A DNA stretch of 64,000 bases from Bacillota bacterium (lineage in GTDB: Bacteria > Bacillota > Clostridia > TANB77 > CAG-465): the NCBI GenBank assembly GCA_023410645.1, contig JAEYPQ010000038.1, positions 25,169 to 89,168 on the forward strand, given 5' to 3'. The position numbers and the translations under genes are program-made. The notes under the pieces were generated by a model. It did no database searches. It had not been told where the DNA came from and saw only the letters and a list, made by a program, of their open reading frames with translations. Position 1 is the first letter of the stretch; each line of letters opens with the position of its first letter. This document shows positions 63,893 to 64,000 of this stretch, one piece after another.

Positions 63893-64000
63893 ATTATATA
63901 CAATTTTTTAGGGCAAGTGTCATATGAGCATAAATTCAACAAATGAATTTGCATTGGGGAACTTAGCCACTTAACTAAACAAGTTATATTTCTTGTTTAC

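Noticed and set aside
63620..63954. Overlapping open frames on both strands upstream of the SymE-like gene
   Set aside because: No ribosome sites, Cys-rich random composition, and the region is better explained as structured non-coding sequence.
63940..63975. GCATTGGGGAAC resembles the Rhs/IS110 border GCAATGGGGAAT
   Set aside because: Only about 12 bases are similar, a stop follows in the Rhs-like frame and no Rhs sequence flanks it; chance similarity cannot be excluded.

Overview
The window is strongly AT-rich chromosomal DNA with short intergenic gaps, AGGAGG-type ribosome binding sites, frequent TTG and GTG starts and T-tailed hairpin terminators. The gene set (rny, ymdB, whiA, AbrB-type regulator, DUF4364, DUF1385/YqhQ, YneA-like LysM protein, tig-clpP-clpX, rsgA-rpe) points to a Bacillota bacterium, most likely an uncultured or host-associated member of Clostridia. 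TGA is a normal stop here (hemW ends in TGA). No sporulation gene, phage module or CRISPR array is visible.

Layout. 1-7.1 kb, + strand: the 3' end of rny, a secreted membrane-anchored protein, a three-gene 2-hydroxyacyl-CoA dehydratase/activase-like operon, ymdB and cysE. 7.1-10.4 kb, - strand: AbrB-like regulator, rlmH, walJ-like hydrolase, murA and a Cys-rich miniprotein. 10.4-21.1 kb, + strand: an unknown gene, rpmE, a fused yqhQ-prmC gene, whiA with a short N-terminal lobe, hemW, polA, a lytic transglycosylase, yebC, a degenerate SNase-like protein, a candidate structured RNA and a flavodoxin-type gene broken by an in-frame TGA. 21.2-24.6 kb: a Xer-type recombinase and a YneA-like LysM protein whose promoter carries two LexA-like dyads. 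24.7-38.9 kb, - strand: clpX, clpP, tig, a very large cyclic-glucan-synthase-like locus split in two genes, an unknown gene and typA. 39.2-54.6 kb: housekeeping genes (two double-OB SSB-like proteins, plsC, cmk, serS, engB, mnmA, a NifS-type cysteine desulfurase, a putative Mn transporter, mtnN, rsgA) and an unusual ribulose-phosphate epimerase fused to an AlkD-type DNA glycosylase domain. tRNA-Met(CAT) lies at 54.7 kb.

55-64 kb is accessory DNA, mostly on the - strand: membrane proteins, small immunity-like proteins, two orphan Rhs C-terminal toxin/immunity modules, one complete IS110-family element and a 146-bp remnant of a second, a palindrome present in two copies, a short hydrophobic peptide gene, and a SymE-like gene with a structured leader. 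The two Rhs modules share one architecture: IS110 end, Rhs core tail plus variable toxin, immunity gene, palindrome. This repeated arrangement is the most system-like feature of the window. The Rpe-AlkD fusion, with both sets of active-site residues intact, is the most striking single gene.
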